DNA of 64,000 nucleotides from assembly GCA_947471745.1 (NCBI GenBank), contig CANJKZ010000264.1, positions 1,766,501-1,830,500 on the forward strand, written 5' to 3'. Source of the DNA: Closterium sp. Naga37s-1 (taxonomy: Eukaryota > Streptophyta > Zygnematophyceae > Desmidiales > Closteriaceae). Below, in pieces: positions 21,385 through 31,654 of the stretch (positions are counted from its first letter, which is position 1; every line of letters starts with the position of its first letter). Position numbers and translations under genes: made by a program. The notes below the pieces were generated by a model. The model was not told where the DNA came from, did no database searches, and saw only the letters and a program-made list of their open reading frames with translations.

Positions 21385-21717
21385 TGAGGAGGCGAGCATG
21401 TGAGGAGGCGAGCATGTGAGGAGGCGAGCATGTGAGGAGGCGAGCATGTGAGGAGGCGAGCATGTGAGGAGGCGAGCATGTGAGGAGGCGAGCATGTGAG
21501 GAGGCGAGCATGTGAGGAGGCGAGCATGTGAGGAGGCGAGCATGTGAGGAGGCGAGCATGTGAGGAGGCGAGCATGTGAGGAGGCGAGCATGTGAGGAGG
21601 CGAGCATGTGAGGAGGCGAGCATGTGAGGAGGCGAGCATGTGAGGAGGCGAGCATGTGAGGAGGCGAGCATGTGAGGAGGCGAGCATGTGAGGAGGCGAG
21701 CATGTGAGGAGGCGAGC
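21385..21717. repeat. 16-bp tandem array, 20 identical units
   Basis: The plus-strand unit TGAGGAGGCGAGCATG is repeated 20 times without visible change from 21385 to 21704, plus a partial unit of 13 bp. Three units make 48 bp, so all frames stay open and read as 16-residue repeats. These are not genes. The array lies exactly between RNase H and the leader of G. Confidence 0.95.
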
Positions 21718-22181
21718 CGGGGCAGGTCCGGGGCAGGGCCGCGACAGGGTCGGGGCAGGTCCGGGGCAGGGACGAAGCAGGGCCGGGGTAGGGCCGCGAC
21801 AGGGCCGCTGCTGGGTCGGGGTAGGTCCGCGACAGGTCTGCGACAGGGCCTTAACTGGCGACGGGGCAAGGCCGGGACAGCGCCGCGACAGGGCCGCGAA
21901 GGGGCGGCGTCGGGCGACGGGGCAGGGCCAGGGCGGGGCCGCGACGGGGTCGCTACAGGCGACTAAGGGGCCGCATAGGGGGGGCCGCGTAAGGGGCCGC
22001 GTAAGGGGCCGCGTAAGGGCAGGGCAGGCCGCGTAAGGGGCCGCGTAAGGGGCCGCAAAGGGCAGGACAGGCCGCTAAGGGGCCGCGAAAGACTAGGGCA
22101 GTGCGCGCAGCGCGCCTCGGGCAGGAAAAAACAAAAATTTAAGGTGGGCCCATAGGAAGGAACGGTTCCTCTAGGGAACCT
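21718..22181 (-). repeat. GC-rich leader of G
   Basis: These are degenerate repeats of GGGGCAGGGCCGCGACAG type, then GGGGCCGCGTAA type, on the plus strand, as in the other leaders. No gene is supported. Confidence 0.75.
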
Positions 22182-22192
22182 GCTCTATACCA
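22182..22192 (-). other. primer-binding site, G
   Basis: In element sense it reads TGGTATAGAGC, immediately inside the LTR and identical to the sites of C, I and P. Confidence 0.7.
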
Positions 22193-22320
22193 TGTGAAGA
22201 AATAGGAATGAATGATTGACTAAGAAATAAGTTGGGTACAAATATGAAACCCTAAGAAACTGTACCCCATAGTGTCTACCCCACTATAGCCTAGAAAGGC
22301 TATGAGATTAATGTTTGACA
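22193..22320 (-). repeat. 5' LTR of G
   Basis: This 128 bp LTR is closely related to the LTRs at 59488-59612 and 34979-35104. Outside it lies the 36-bp satellite. Confidence 0.85.
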
Positions 22321-22391
22321 ATCTTGTGCAGGCATTCAGATTGGCTCCCCTGATTTCCTTTGTGCAGGCATTCAGATTGGCTCCCATGATT
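22321..22391. repeat. 36-bp tandem repeat, about two units
   Basis: The unit includes CAGATTGGCTCCCATGATT and TTCCTTTGTGCAGGC. The same repeat, six units long, occurs at 25769-25983 on the other side of element H. Confidence 0.9.
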
Positions 22392-25300
22392 TGGACTCTG
22401 GAGCTGAGACTGCTGGTGCTGAGCTTGGGGTTGCTGAGGCAGAGGGTGAGGGTTCTGGGGGTGCTGCGACTGGGGGTGCTGGTTCTGGGGGTGCTGCGAT
22501 AGGGGGTGCTGGTTCTTGGTGTGCTGCGACTAGGGGTGCTGACTCTGGGGGTCCTGCGAGTCCTAGTGGTGGTGGAGCTGTGGGTGACCCTGATGGAGGT
22601 CCTGGAGCTGGACAGCCACCGCAGCCTGACCTACTTGAGACGCTCTCGCCGCAGGCGATTCGTGCGTGGATCGTTCGGCGAGGCAGTCCTGGTGGTGGAG
22701 GGTACGGTCCTGCTGGTGCTGGAGCTGCTAGTCCTGGAGGTACTGCTGGTGCTGGAGATACTGGAGGTACTGCTGGTGCTGGATGTGCTGCTGGTGCTGG
22801 AGGTACTAGAGGTGCTGCTGGTGCTGGAGGTGCCAGAGCTACTAGTCCTAGAGGTGCTGGACCTACAAGACCTAGAGGTACAGCTGGTGCTGGAGGTGCT
22901 GGAGGTGCTGCTGGTGCTAGAGGCGCTAGAGTTGGAGGTACAAGAGGTGCTGGAGCTGCTGCACCTGGAGGTGCTCGTACTGGAGGTGCTGGAGCTGCTG
23001 GAGCAGGTGGTACTACTGGTGCTAGAAGTGCTGGAGGTTCTACTGGAGGTGCTAGAGGTACTGCTGGTGCTGGAGGCGCTGGAGCTAGAGGTACTGGAGG
23101 TGCTGGAGCTGCTGGTCCTGGAGGTGCTCGTACTAGAGGTACTGGAGCTGCCGGAGCAGGTGGTGCTGCTGGTGCTGGAGGTGCTGGAGGTGCTACTGGA
23201 GCTACTAGCACTGGAGGTGCTGGAGATACTACTGGTGCTAGAGGTCCTAGCGCTGCCAGAGCTAGTGGTGCTGCTGGTGTTGGAGGTGCTGGAGGTGCTG
23301 CTGGAGCTGCTGGTGCTGGAGGTGCTGGTGCTGCTGGTGCTGTAGGAGCTGGAGCTGCTGGTATTGCCCTGCGCAGACCGTTTTTCTACCCGCAGCCGCA
23401 GTCGTCCCTGCTGCCGCCTGACTCGGTCCTTCGCCAGGTTCTTATTCTCCCGTCTTCCACTGGCCTCCCTCTACCCAACCTGTGTCCACCAACAGACCAG
23501 TCTCAGCCACAGCTACTGCCTGCCTCCCCGCTGCTTGGGCCTGCTCCTCACACTGAGGTGACTGAGTCCCTGACTGAGCGTCGTGAGCCTGAGACTCGTG
23601 CTTCCACACCTGTTTGTGCTCGTCGTGTCGCCCGTCCTCGTCCTCTCGCTGTCCCGGGCACTCACGTTATGGCACTTCGTCCTTCCTCTGTTCCACAGCG
23701 TGTTGTCCTGCCTGAGCCTCCCGCGTCCGAACTTCTGCACGTTCCTGACCCTGAGTCCGACCTTGCTCGTGCTGCCAGTCCTACTGTCACTCGTCTCCTC
23801 GCTACAGTCGTCACTGACCGTGACCTTGAGTCTACTTCAGCGTTTGCCCTAGTCACTGAGCTAGTCGACTTTGCAGCTAGGAGTCGTCTCGACTACGTTG
23901 TGAGTCTTGTCACTGAGTCTGAGTCTGTCTGTCCTCCGTCCGTCGGGGGTGAGCTTGCCCTTGGCAGTGACGTACTTGAGGACAGACAGTTTGAGCTTGA
24001 GTGTCTTGCGGCCGCTTTACCTCGCTTCGTATCCATGCTGCTTTGCCCTTAGGGAGACCCAAATGCACTTGACATCCCTACCCCGCGCTCTTATGCTAAG
24101 GCGATCGCGGGTGAGTACTCCTCTCAGTGGCAGATAGACATGGACGCAGAGATGGCTTCTTGGAAGTCCACAGGCACCTACGTCGACGAGGTTCCTCCTT
24201 CTGGGTCGAACATAGTTGATGACATATGGATTTTCAGAGTGAAGCGGCCGCCGGGTTCTCCGCCTGCCTTCAAGGCGCGTTACGTTGCTCGAAGCTTCAG
24301 ACAGCGATAGGGGGTCGACTTCTTCCAGACCTTTTCTCCCACCCCAAAGATGACTACTCTTCGAGTGCTGCTGCACGTTGCAGCACAGCGTAAAAACGAG
24401 CTGCACTCCCTCGACTTCTCTATAGCTTTCCTGCAGGGCAGCCTTCACGAGGAGATCTGGCTGCGCCGCCCACCCGACTTCACTGGGTCGTTTCCTGCAG
24501 GTACCCAGTGGAGCCTCTGGCGGCTAGTCTACGGTCTCTGCCAGGCGCCCCGAGAGTGGCATGACACACTGAGGACTACACTTGCGGCTCTTGGGTTTGC
24601 TCCTTCCTCTGCTGACCCGTCGCTGTTTCTATGCACCGACACTACCCTGCCGCCGTTCTACGTTCTAGTGTACGTCGACGACTTGGTTTTTGCTACTGCT
24701 GACACTGAGACGCCGTACCCATAGCTTGTGGGTTGCCTCATGTACCTGATGACGTGCACACGACCTGACCTCGCGTACCCTTTCAGCCTCCTGGCTCGCT
24801 ACGTGGCTCCCGGTAGACACCGAAAGGTGCATTGGGATGCTACGAAGAGGGGACTGCGTTACTTGTGCAGTACATCGGGCATGGGGCTAGTGCTTGGAGG
24901 ACAGGGTTCAATGGTACTCACAGGACACTCCGACGCTTCTTGGGCCGACGACCAGGCGACTCAGCGTTCGTCAGAGGGTTACACCTTCAGTCTTGGCTCT
25001 GGTTCTGTCTCGTGGAGGTCCACTTGTTCTTCTTCTGTGCTTAGTTCCAGCTTTGAGGCCAAGATGTACGCTGGGGCCATGGCTGCACAGGAGCTACGCT
25101 GGCTGATCGACTTGGGGGAACGGCCTCGTTCTCCTCCGGTTCTGTACGTCGACAACAAGGCAATGCTTGCATTGTGTCACGAGCAGAGACTGGAGCACAG
25201 AACGAAGCACATTTCTCTTCGCTACTTCCTTGCGCGTGAGCTGCAGCAGCGTCGTCAGCTCCGCCTTTCCTACGTTGCCTCGCGGGCCAACACTGCTCAT

Positions 25301-25393
25301 GTGTTCACCAAGGCCCTTGGGTCTGGTGATCATCAGTGCTTCTGCACCGCTCTTGGGCTTCTGCCCACTCTGCCTCATCTGCTGGTTGCTTGA
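22392..25393 (+). pseudogene. copia linker, RT and RNase H of element H (fossil)
   Basis: The first kilobase encodes a long low-complexity linker of GGAGAAGA type with a QAIRAWIVRRGSPGG segment inside. Next come a Pro/Ser-rich segment (REPETRASTP, HVMALRPSS), the RVT_2 domain (LHSLDFSIAFLQGSLHEEIW, YVDD at 24671-24682) and RNase H (HSDASWADD, MYAGAMAAQELRW, YVDNKAMLALCHEQRLEHRTKH). Its linker is more divergent than those of C and E. The copy is broken. Confidence 0.88.
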
Positions 25394-25639
25394 CTTGCTC
25401 TTGTTGTACACTGATATATATCTTTATACCTGCTTGTTTACTCTTGCTCGGTTGTGATCAGTGTACTGCCTTGCTATTATAACTCTGCATGTGAAGTGGC
25501 CTTGTGGCCGCTTGCTTGTGCTCAGATTGTGTGGTGTCCATGAGATCCACCCTGATATTTACTTTTCTTTGTTCTCTTGCTTGACTGGTCTTGTGACCGT
25601 CTGTTGTGTTTGCTATCTCCCACTTAGCCTATGGGGGTG
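25394..25639 (+). other. 3' noncoding block and polypurine tract, element H
   Basis: This is the shared block with GGCCTTGTGGCC and GGTCTTGTGACC stem-loops, ending in CTATGGGGGTG just before the LTR. Confidence 0.75.
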
Positions 25640-25768
25640 TGTCAAACTATATGTTTGTGTTCTCTCTAGGCTATAGTGGGTTAGCCTACAAGGGGTACAA
25701 CACTTTAGGGTTAGTACTTGTACCCAACTCATTCATAGTTCATTCATTCCTGCATAGTGATTTTAACA
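25640..25768 (+). repeat. 3' LTR of element H
   Basis: This 129 bp LTR runs from TGTCAAAC to TTTTAACA, with the internal GGGTACAA/TTGTACCC pair. The 36-bp satellite starts at the next base. Confidence 0.88.
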
Positions 25769-25983
25769 TCAGATTGGCTCCCATGATTTCCTTTGTGCAG
25801 GCATTCAGATTGGCTCCCATGATTTCCTTTGTGCAGGTATTCAGATTGGCTCCCATGATTTCCTTTGTGAAGGCATTCAGATTGGCTCCCCTGATTTCCT
25901 TTGTGCAGGCATTCAGATTGGCTCCCATGATTTCCTTTGTGCAGGCATTCAGATTGGCTCCCATGATTTCCTTTGTGCAGGCC
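25769..25983. repeat. 36-bp tandem repeat, six units
   Basis: There are six units of about 36 bp with a few substitutions. The unit is a multiple of 3, so a frame stays open and reads as a 12-residue repeat (APMISFVQAFRL). Nothing supports a real protein. Confidence 0.92.
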
Positions 25984-26870
25984 CTTACCTCAACTCCTAC
26001 TCCCTGCTGCCCTGTTCTGCCTGCTACATTCCCTCCATGCCCCTCTCCTCTCCTCCCCACACCTCTTCACCCTCCGCGTCCCTGTTGCGTTCTTCCTATT
26101 CTTCCCTGTCCCTTCCTTCCCATACGTCCCTGTCATTCCCTCCCCATACGTACCTCTGCCCCACTTCTCATTCTTTTGTGTTCCCCTTATTTCCCTCCCT
26201 TCACTTTCCCACACGCCGAGCCAATCCAATGCTCGAGACTCAGACCCTGCAGGTAAGATCCCGCGGCTTGGAACAACAGGGCTCGTGTCAGATTGCATGG
26301 CTTGCGAGCACGTCTTGGCTCGTAACGTTACTGCATTGTGTAACGTGTTCTTCTCCATGCTCGTAACATAACTTCTGTTCTGTAGGCTTCTTCCAACGCT
26401 TCGAGACCAAATATTTCAGTATCATAAAATTCATATATGTAAAACGATGGTGTTGTTTGAAGTGTGTGGAAGATCAATCTATACAAAATACGAAGTACTC
26501 TTAATGTACCCATTAATTAGTATATAAGGGTACCATCGCTCGCCATATCGAGCCGTATTCCAGACGGGTACAGAGAAGGCGTGAAGTGGACCCAACCGCA
26601 AACTACGAGGGTTTGAACATAACTGACTGATGCGTTTATTTAATGCCACAAGAACGTCTGGCGGCACAGACGACGGCAGGCCAGATACAAGGAGCATTTA
26701 CGGACTTCGCTCTAGGCGCTGCTATTGAGAGCTCACACACTCGCGCTCGCGCGGACCGCCGCTTCCATTAGCATCGCGACCTTCGCCCTCTCCTATCGGC
26801 AACGTGCAGCGGCCGCGGTGTGCCCTAGTCCTACCCTGAGCGACGCTGAGCGAGATCATGTGGGGTAGTG
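25984..26870. other. host intergenic DNA upstream of the Utp16-like gene
   Basis: This is a C/T-rich stretch (about 25985-26215) followed by mixed-composition sequence. No element homology and no convincing gene are seen. A minus-strand frame at 26479-26697 is short and unsupported. The last 170 bp before 26871 are GC-rich and probably hold the promoter and 5' UTR of the next gene, but no motif stands out. Confidence 0.5.
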
Positions 26871-29208
26871 ATGGGGCGACCTGAGTACGTATCCGACGAG
26901 GAGGAGCGCGATGGTCATGCAGTGACGGCGCGCGGCGAGTGTCGCGAGGAGGACGAGGAGAGAAGACCGCAGGAGGAAGGGGCGGAGGAGGAGGGGGCGG
27001 AGGAGGAAGGGGCGGAGGAGGAAGGGACGGAGGAGGAAGGGGCGGAGGAGGAAGGGGCGGAGAGGGGAGGGACAGCGGAGTTCAGGGGACGAGGAGAGCA
27101 ATGACGAGTTAGGGCATGAACGGGCGGCTGCGATTGAATTTGGTGCTGTAAAGGGAGAAATGGCGGGAGAAGACGATAACGAGGATGACGATAGCGATTC
27201 GGACGATGCGCCCGAGGAGTTCACTCTGTCGCAGGTGCCCGCCCACAGTCGCCGTCTCTCCCCTGCCCATCGCTGCGTTTCGCCTTTTTCTCTCGTCGCT
27301 CCACTGGGTCTGAATAGATTGGCGCATCTTTGAGTAGAATCCTCAAACCTTAAACCCTCGCTGTACCTCTCTCCCCGCGCTACCAGGGACGCGAACGGGT
27401 TTCGCAGCAACGACAGCAGGAGGCGGAAGCCCGCCGCATGTGAGTGGACGCCCCATTGTGGAGTGACGTGGCATGCCCCCATTGGTTGCATTCAGCCGCG
27501 TCTTTCGTTTGAGCTCTTCCGTCCGCCGATGTGCCCCCCGCCGTTGCGTCGCTCATCCCGATCCTCTACCCGCCGCCCCACCTTGCAGGGTTGCCGAGGC
27601 TGACAGAAAGGTTCGGCAAAAGCGAGCAGGCTTGGCAGCGAAGGGAGAGGAGGGGGAGGGAGGGGAAGAGGGAGACGGCGAGGAGTGGCGGAGCAAGGAG
27701 GCGGGGGGGAAGGCGAAGCGCAGGCGCGAGCTGGAGGGGCGCGCGGATAGGCGCACGCGGCGGAAGGGGGCGGCGGAGGGGGGAGACGAGCCGGCGGGGT
27801 CGTTGGTACCCGCAGAGGCAAGGGACGGTGCTCGGGATGAGGGGACGGAGGGCGGTGCGGGAGCAGGGGAGGGGGAGGGAGGGGCGTTGGGGGAGGGCGC
27901 GGTGGAGGGGGGCGACTTGCTTCCCGCGGACGTGATTGCTGTCGTCACACGGCGCCAGCACACCAGGTGCGCGCACAGCATGGGGGTGCTCTGGAAGATA
28001 GGGAATGGGACGGGGGAGTAGGGGGGGCGTAAGGGATAGGGGGATCTATATTCCTTGGATTGGTGATGGTGGTGAAAAACGCTATGATATCGTCTTTCCC
28101 CACACCCCATGCTGCCTTTGCTCACCTTCCTCTCTTCACTCAAACAACACCCCCCCAACCCTCCAACCTTTTCCCCCACGCTGCAGGTTCACAGAGGCGC
28201 AGGAGGAGAGGGAGCGGGTGGCAGTGAGGGAGAAGAAGCAGCGGGCGGGGCGGGGCGGCAGCCAGGGGAAGGACAGCCAAACATCGGCTGTCATCGGCAC
28301 GCGGTGGGTGCTGTTGTAGGTAGTGCGCTGGCAGGCAGCAGTGCGCTCCTAGAGTGGTGTGCTCTTCCACTTGTCCTCACCGCACTCTTCCACTTGTCCT
28401 CACCGCACTCTTCCACTTGTCCTCTCCGCACTCTTCCACTTGTCCTCACCGCACTCTTCCACTTGTCCTCACCGCACTCTTCCACTTGTCCTCACCGCAC
28501 TCTTCCACTTGTCCTCACCGCACTCTTCCACTTGTCCTCACCGCACTCTTCCACTTGTCCTCACCGTACTCTTCCACTTGTCCTCACCGCACTCTTCCAC
28601 TTGTCCTCACCGCACTCTTCCACATCCCCCACAAGGCCAGCCCAGATCGCTTTCTCTCAGTCGGTCATCTTGCCCTTGTCACCAGACGCCATTCGCTGCC
28701 ACTCCTCCTCCCATAGCCCCAGTCAACCCACTGCCCGCACCTGCATGCTCTCCATCGCACATACTGCACGATGTCAGCAATGTTGTGCTCCAACCAAACA
28801 CACCTGCTGCATTGCCCCAACCCCTTTCTTCTCTGCACAACCCTCTCATTGCACTCCCCATCCCCCCTCCCACTAATCCCCCTTTTCTCCCACTGGCTAC
28901 CGAGCAGGTCGGACGGGGCCATAGTGATCCAGGCGGGGGCGCCGGCCCCAGAGGGCGAGGAGGCAGCGCGAGCCATCATGCGCGCCACCCAGAGCTTTCG
29001 GCACGGGGTGCTGTTTGGGCGGCGGCAGAGGTCGGTGGCGGCGCTGGGGTTTGTGGACCCCAAGGCGCTCAAAGTGGCGGGGCAGTGGCGCGCGGACAAG
29101 CACCTTGTGGCGGGGGGCGCAGGCGTGCAGGGGGGTGTGGGGGCGCGGAGGGGGGGCGGCAAGAAGAAGGGGCGGGGCCGTGGTGGCGGGCAGGGTGGGC
29201 GACGATGA
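26871..29208 (+). CDS. probable Utp16/Bud21-like U3 snoRNA-associated nucleolar protein, spliced
   Basis: This is a host gene, read as coding segments ending at 27234, then 27387-27439, 27589-27966, 28187-28303 and 28908-29208 (TGA). All four introns start GT and end AG, and the phases agree. From the ATG at 27160 this gives 307 residues. The protein has an acidic N-terminus with SDSDDAPEEF, a GRERVSQQRQQEAEARR helix, a long Lys/Arg/Glu coiled-coil-like region, LLPADVI, a second basic helix (FTEAQEERERVAVREKK) and a Gly/Arg/Lys tail. The DxDDAPEE motif, basic helices and LLP segment fit the Utp16/Bud21 family, part of the nucleolar U3 complex that processes 18S rRNA; this is inference from pattern. 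The acidic frame from ATG 26871 to 27104 is one base out of frame with the rest. It may be a true N-terminus disturbed by a length change in the GGAGGA repeat, or a separate upstream frame. Confidence 0.55.
26971..27062. repeat. 15-bp GGAGGAGGAAGGGGC repeat
   Basis: About six units encode Glu-Glu-Glu-Gly-Ala repeats in the frame from 26871. The tract is purine-only and prone to length change, which may explain the frame difference in the gene around it. Confidence 0.8.
28362..28624. repeat. 23-bp minisatellite in the last intron of the Utp16-like gene
   Basis: About 11 units with core CTTCCACTTGTCCTC and spacer ACCGCACT lie between the donor at 28304 and the acceptor ending at 28907. All frames are open through it because it lacks stop codons; these are not coding. 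Confidence 0.92.
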
Positions 29209-29717
29209 GGGGATGAGGAGATGAAGGGATGCTGTGCAGTGTGGGTTGGAGGGGTGGAGGTAGCGGGAGTCTATGGGGGAGCAGAGGCGACTGGGCGAGA
29301 GGAGGCAAATGGGCGAAGCGGAGTGATCATGGGGTTTGATTCAGACCATGCCGGCCACGGTATCTCCACTGTAGGAACAGTGCTTACGACGTTGCACACT
29401 GAGAACCCGTTGTAGGCTGGATAAGGCCGGGAGGTACTAGGATGTGAGTGGGCATACTCTAGTCCATGTAAGGAGCCGAGCAGAGCAAGGGAATGGCTGG
29501 GGAATCTGTTGCATGGCTTCTTGGCATGGCATTCATTACCATGCACATTCCGACATTTAGAAACACTGCACTCCTTGCAGCCATAAATGGACCAGGGTAG
29601 CAGTAGCTACAATAATGAATGAATCAGAGCAGCAGTTGCTAGTAACGAATGAATAAAAGCAACAGCTGTGAGCAATAAATGAATAAAAGCAACACAATTA
29701 GTTGCTGTTGGAAACAT
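29209..29717. other. 3' UTR and flank of the Utp16-like gene
   Basis: This is non-repetitive sequence after the TGA. Between 29600 and 29700 it becomes AT-rich, with short repeated GAATGAATAAAAGCAAC-like segments and AATAAA words. No further gene is seen. Confidence 0.5.
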
Positions 29718-29875
29718 ACCGTATTACCCCGGATAGTAGTGCATATGCGCTTATAATAAAATCAATTGTATATCGGCCATAAGCGCCGGCGCTTATATAC
29801 CGTATGGCCCCGGATATAGGCGCCGTCCGATTAAGGGCGCCGGCGCTTCTATCTGGAGCATGGCGCTTATGGCCG
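29718..29875. repeat. palindrome-rich repeat, possible MITE
   Basis: Two direct copies of ACCGTATNNCCCCGGATA lie 81 bp apart (29718 and 29799). CGGCCATAAGCGCC (29774-29787) and its inverse GGCGCTTATGGCCG (29862-29875) form a 14 bp inverted repeat. The perfect palindrome AAGCGCCGGCGCTT lies between. This resembles a short non-autonomous DNA element or a cruciform-forming repeat. No target duplication could be confirmed. Confidence 0.5.
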
Positions 29876-29883
29876 GAACTCGA

Positions 29884-29999
29884 TGTCAGATATATATGAC
29901 CTAGCCTATGTAGGCTGTAGTGGGGTAGACACTAAGGGGTACAGGTTTCATATTTGTATCACACACTTTCCTAGTTCATTCATTCCCTCTTTCTTAACA
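29884..29999 (+). repeat. 5' LTR of element I
   Basis: This is 116 bp, from TGTCAGAT to TTCTTAACA. It is followed at once by the PBS and preceded by the palindromic repeat of the host island. Confidence 0.88.
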
Positions 30000-30010
30000 T
30001 GGTATAGAGC
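30000..30010 (+). other. primer-binding site, element I
   Basis: TGGTATAGAGC follows the LTR with no gap. It fits initiator-methionine tRNA priming. Confidence 0.72.
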
Positions 30011-30906
30011 GGGTTTCCTAGTGGGACCGTTTCTTCCTAAGGGCCCACCACTTCATTTTTTTTGTTTCCTAACCTGCCCGAAGCGCGCTTCGCGCTCTGC
30101 CCTGCCCTACACTTTCGCGGCCCCTTAGCGGCCTGCCCTGCTCCTGAGGCCCGTCGCGGCCACCCGTTGCGGCCCCTTCGCGGCCCCTACGCGGCCCCTT
30201 CGCGGCCCCTTCGCGGCCCCTTCGCGGCCCCTTAGCGGCCCCTTCGCGGCCCCTTAGCGGCCCCTTCGCGGCCCCTCAGCGGCCCCTTCGCGGCCCCTTC
30301 GCGGCCCCGCCCCGTCGCCCGTAGCGGCCCCGTCCCGTCGCCGGTCACGGCCCCGCCCCGTCGCCACCCGGGTGTCGCCCCTGCCTCGTCGCGACGCCCC
30401 TGCAGGACCCGCGCGGCGTCGCCCCTGCCCGCAGCGGCTCTAAGCCGCCCCGTCGTCGCCACCCCTGCAGCAGCTGCCGTCGCCCCTGCTGTCGCCGTGG
30501 CGGCCCTGCCGCCCCGTCGTCGCTGTCCCTGCAGCAGCTGCCGTCCCTGCAGCAGCTGCCGTCGCCGTCCCTGCTGCAGCAGCAGCTGCCACCGTAGCGG
30601 CCCTGCTGCCGCTGCCGAGCCTGCAGCCGTCCTGCCGAAGCGCCTGTCCCGGTTCTTACCTGCCGCCTCACCGCGGCCCCTTCCTTGTGGCGCCCCCCCC
30701 CCCCTGCTCTGCTGACGCGCCCCGGCCCAGCCCCACCAGTAGCGGCCCACCTCTTCCGCCACTGGTAAGTGCACCGCCGCACCCGCGTGCTGCTGCACCC
30801 GCGCCGCCCTGCCTAGCCGAGCCGCCCTGCCGAACCGCCCCGCCCTGCCGAGTCGTGCTGCTACTGCTGCTGCTGTAGCTAGGCCACTGCTGCTGCTCCT
30901 GCTGCT
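30011..30906 (+). repeat. C-rich leader of element I
   Basis: This is about 0.9 kb. The centre (about 30140-30310) is an 11-bp array of GCGGCCCCTTC type. The rest is irregular CCGTCGCC/CTGCAGCAGCTGCC repeats. The RNA strand is C-rich and no gene is supported. Confidence 0.78.
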
Positions 30907-31654
30907 ATGGCAAATCCTAATGTACTCACATTTGATGCTGAGGGTCGAGCGGTCAACTTTGAGGTCTGGATAGATGATCTGCAGCTTTTCCTACAGTGCG
31001 ATAGCAAGGATGGCCTCTCACGTCTGGCGCCTCTACTGCCCCTGCTGCTGATGCTGACAGTACTGTTCGCTCGCAGTGGACCACGCGCGATGCTGCTGCC
31101 CGCCTTGCTGTGCGTAGTCACCTACCGTCCACTGAGCGCGCGCACTTTAGTCAGTACAAGAGTGCTAAGACTCAGTACGACGCTGTAGTTGCACGCTACT
31201 CCTCCCCTGCCACTGCTGCCCTGAGTCGCCTCATGCTGCCGTACCTGTTCCCTGACCTCGCCGCATTTGCCACAGTCGCTGACCTTATTACACACCTCCG
31301 CACTAGTGACACCCGCTACCGCGCTGCGCTTCCTGCTGAGTTCTGCGCCAAGAACCCCCCCCCATGTACATCACCCTCTACTACCTAGTCACCCGGCTCC
31401 CTGACTCCCTTCGCTCGGTCGAGGACCACTTCCTCTCTGTTTGCCCCACCACACTCACCGTTGACCTCCTCATGGAGCGCCTCCTTGCAGCTGAGAAGAG
31501 CATAGTCGCTGTAGGAGCCTCTCGTGGTGACCCTCGTGCCCCTTTCTTTGAGGGGTGCTCCCCCGTCCCCCTTTTGCCCTCTGTTGCCTCTGCTGCTGCT
31601 GTCGACCTCGTTGGCACCGAGTCGGTCGGCGCTGCGTCTGCTCCTAGTGGGAGG
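30907..31654 (+). pseudogene. copia gag of element I (fossil)
   Basis: It starts at ATG 30907 with MANPNVLTFDAEGRAVNFEVW and follows the family 1 gag pattern (LQLFLQCDSKDG, RYSSPATAALSRLMLPYLFPDL, MYITLYYLVTRLPDSLRSV, ASRGDPRAPFFEGCSP). The poly-glycine and Cys/His parts are not present in this copy. The copy is broken at about two or three places. Confidence 0.85.

Larger units (their letters stand above)
20414..22320 (-). mobile_element. composite copia remnant G (family 1)
   Basis: On the minus strand the parts seen are a 3' LTR, the 3' block, RNase H, a 16-bp tandem array, a GC-rich leader, a PBS and a 5' LTR. The two LTRs belong to different subfamilies and the flanking 5-mers (GTGAA, ATCTT) do not match, so this is a composite of at least two elements. 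It is short and broken. Confidence 0.75.
22392..25768 (+). mobile_element. Ty1/copia element H (family 1), 3' half
   Basis: This plus-strand piece has the Gly/Ala linker, RT, RNase H, 3' block, polypurine tract and 3' LTR. It starts directly in the linker next to the 36-bp repeat, with no leader, gag, protease or integrase. It is an old partial copy, broken at several places. Confidence 0.88.

Noticed and set aside
21385-21717. Possible CRISPR array
   Set aside because: The units are directly contiguous with no unique spacers, in a eukaryotic retroelement setting.
21035-21869. Frames with 16-residue repeats (LLTCSPPHMLASSHAR)
   Set aside because: This is the translation of the uniform 16-bp array; it is not a protein.
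25606-26256. 216-residue plus-strand frame with APMISFVQAFRL repeats
   Set aside because: It starts in the LTR of H, crosses the 36-bp satellite and ends in C/T-rich DNA; no independent support.
26479-26697. 72-residue minus-strand frame (MLLVSGLPSSVPPDV ...)
   Set aside because: Short, no recognised family, no splice partners; could be chance in non-repetitive DNA.
28109-28876. 255-residue plus-strand frame with LFHLSSPHSSTCPHRT-like repeats
   Set aside because: It lies in the last intron of the Utp16-like gene and exists only because the 23-bp minisatellite lacks stops.
29600-29700. Possible SINE or microsatellite (repeated GAATGAATAAAAGCAAC-like words)
   Set aside because: Only about three loose copies and no promoter boxes or poly-A tail; kept as 3' flank of the host gene.
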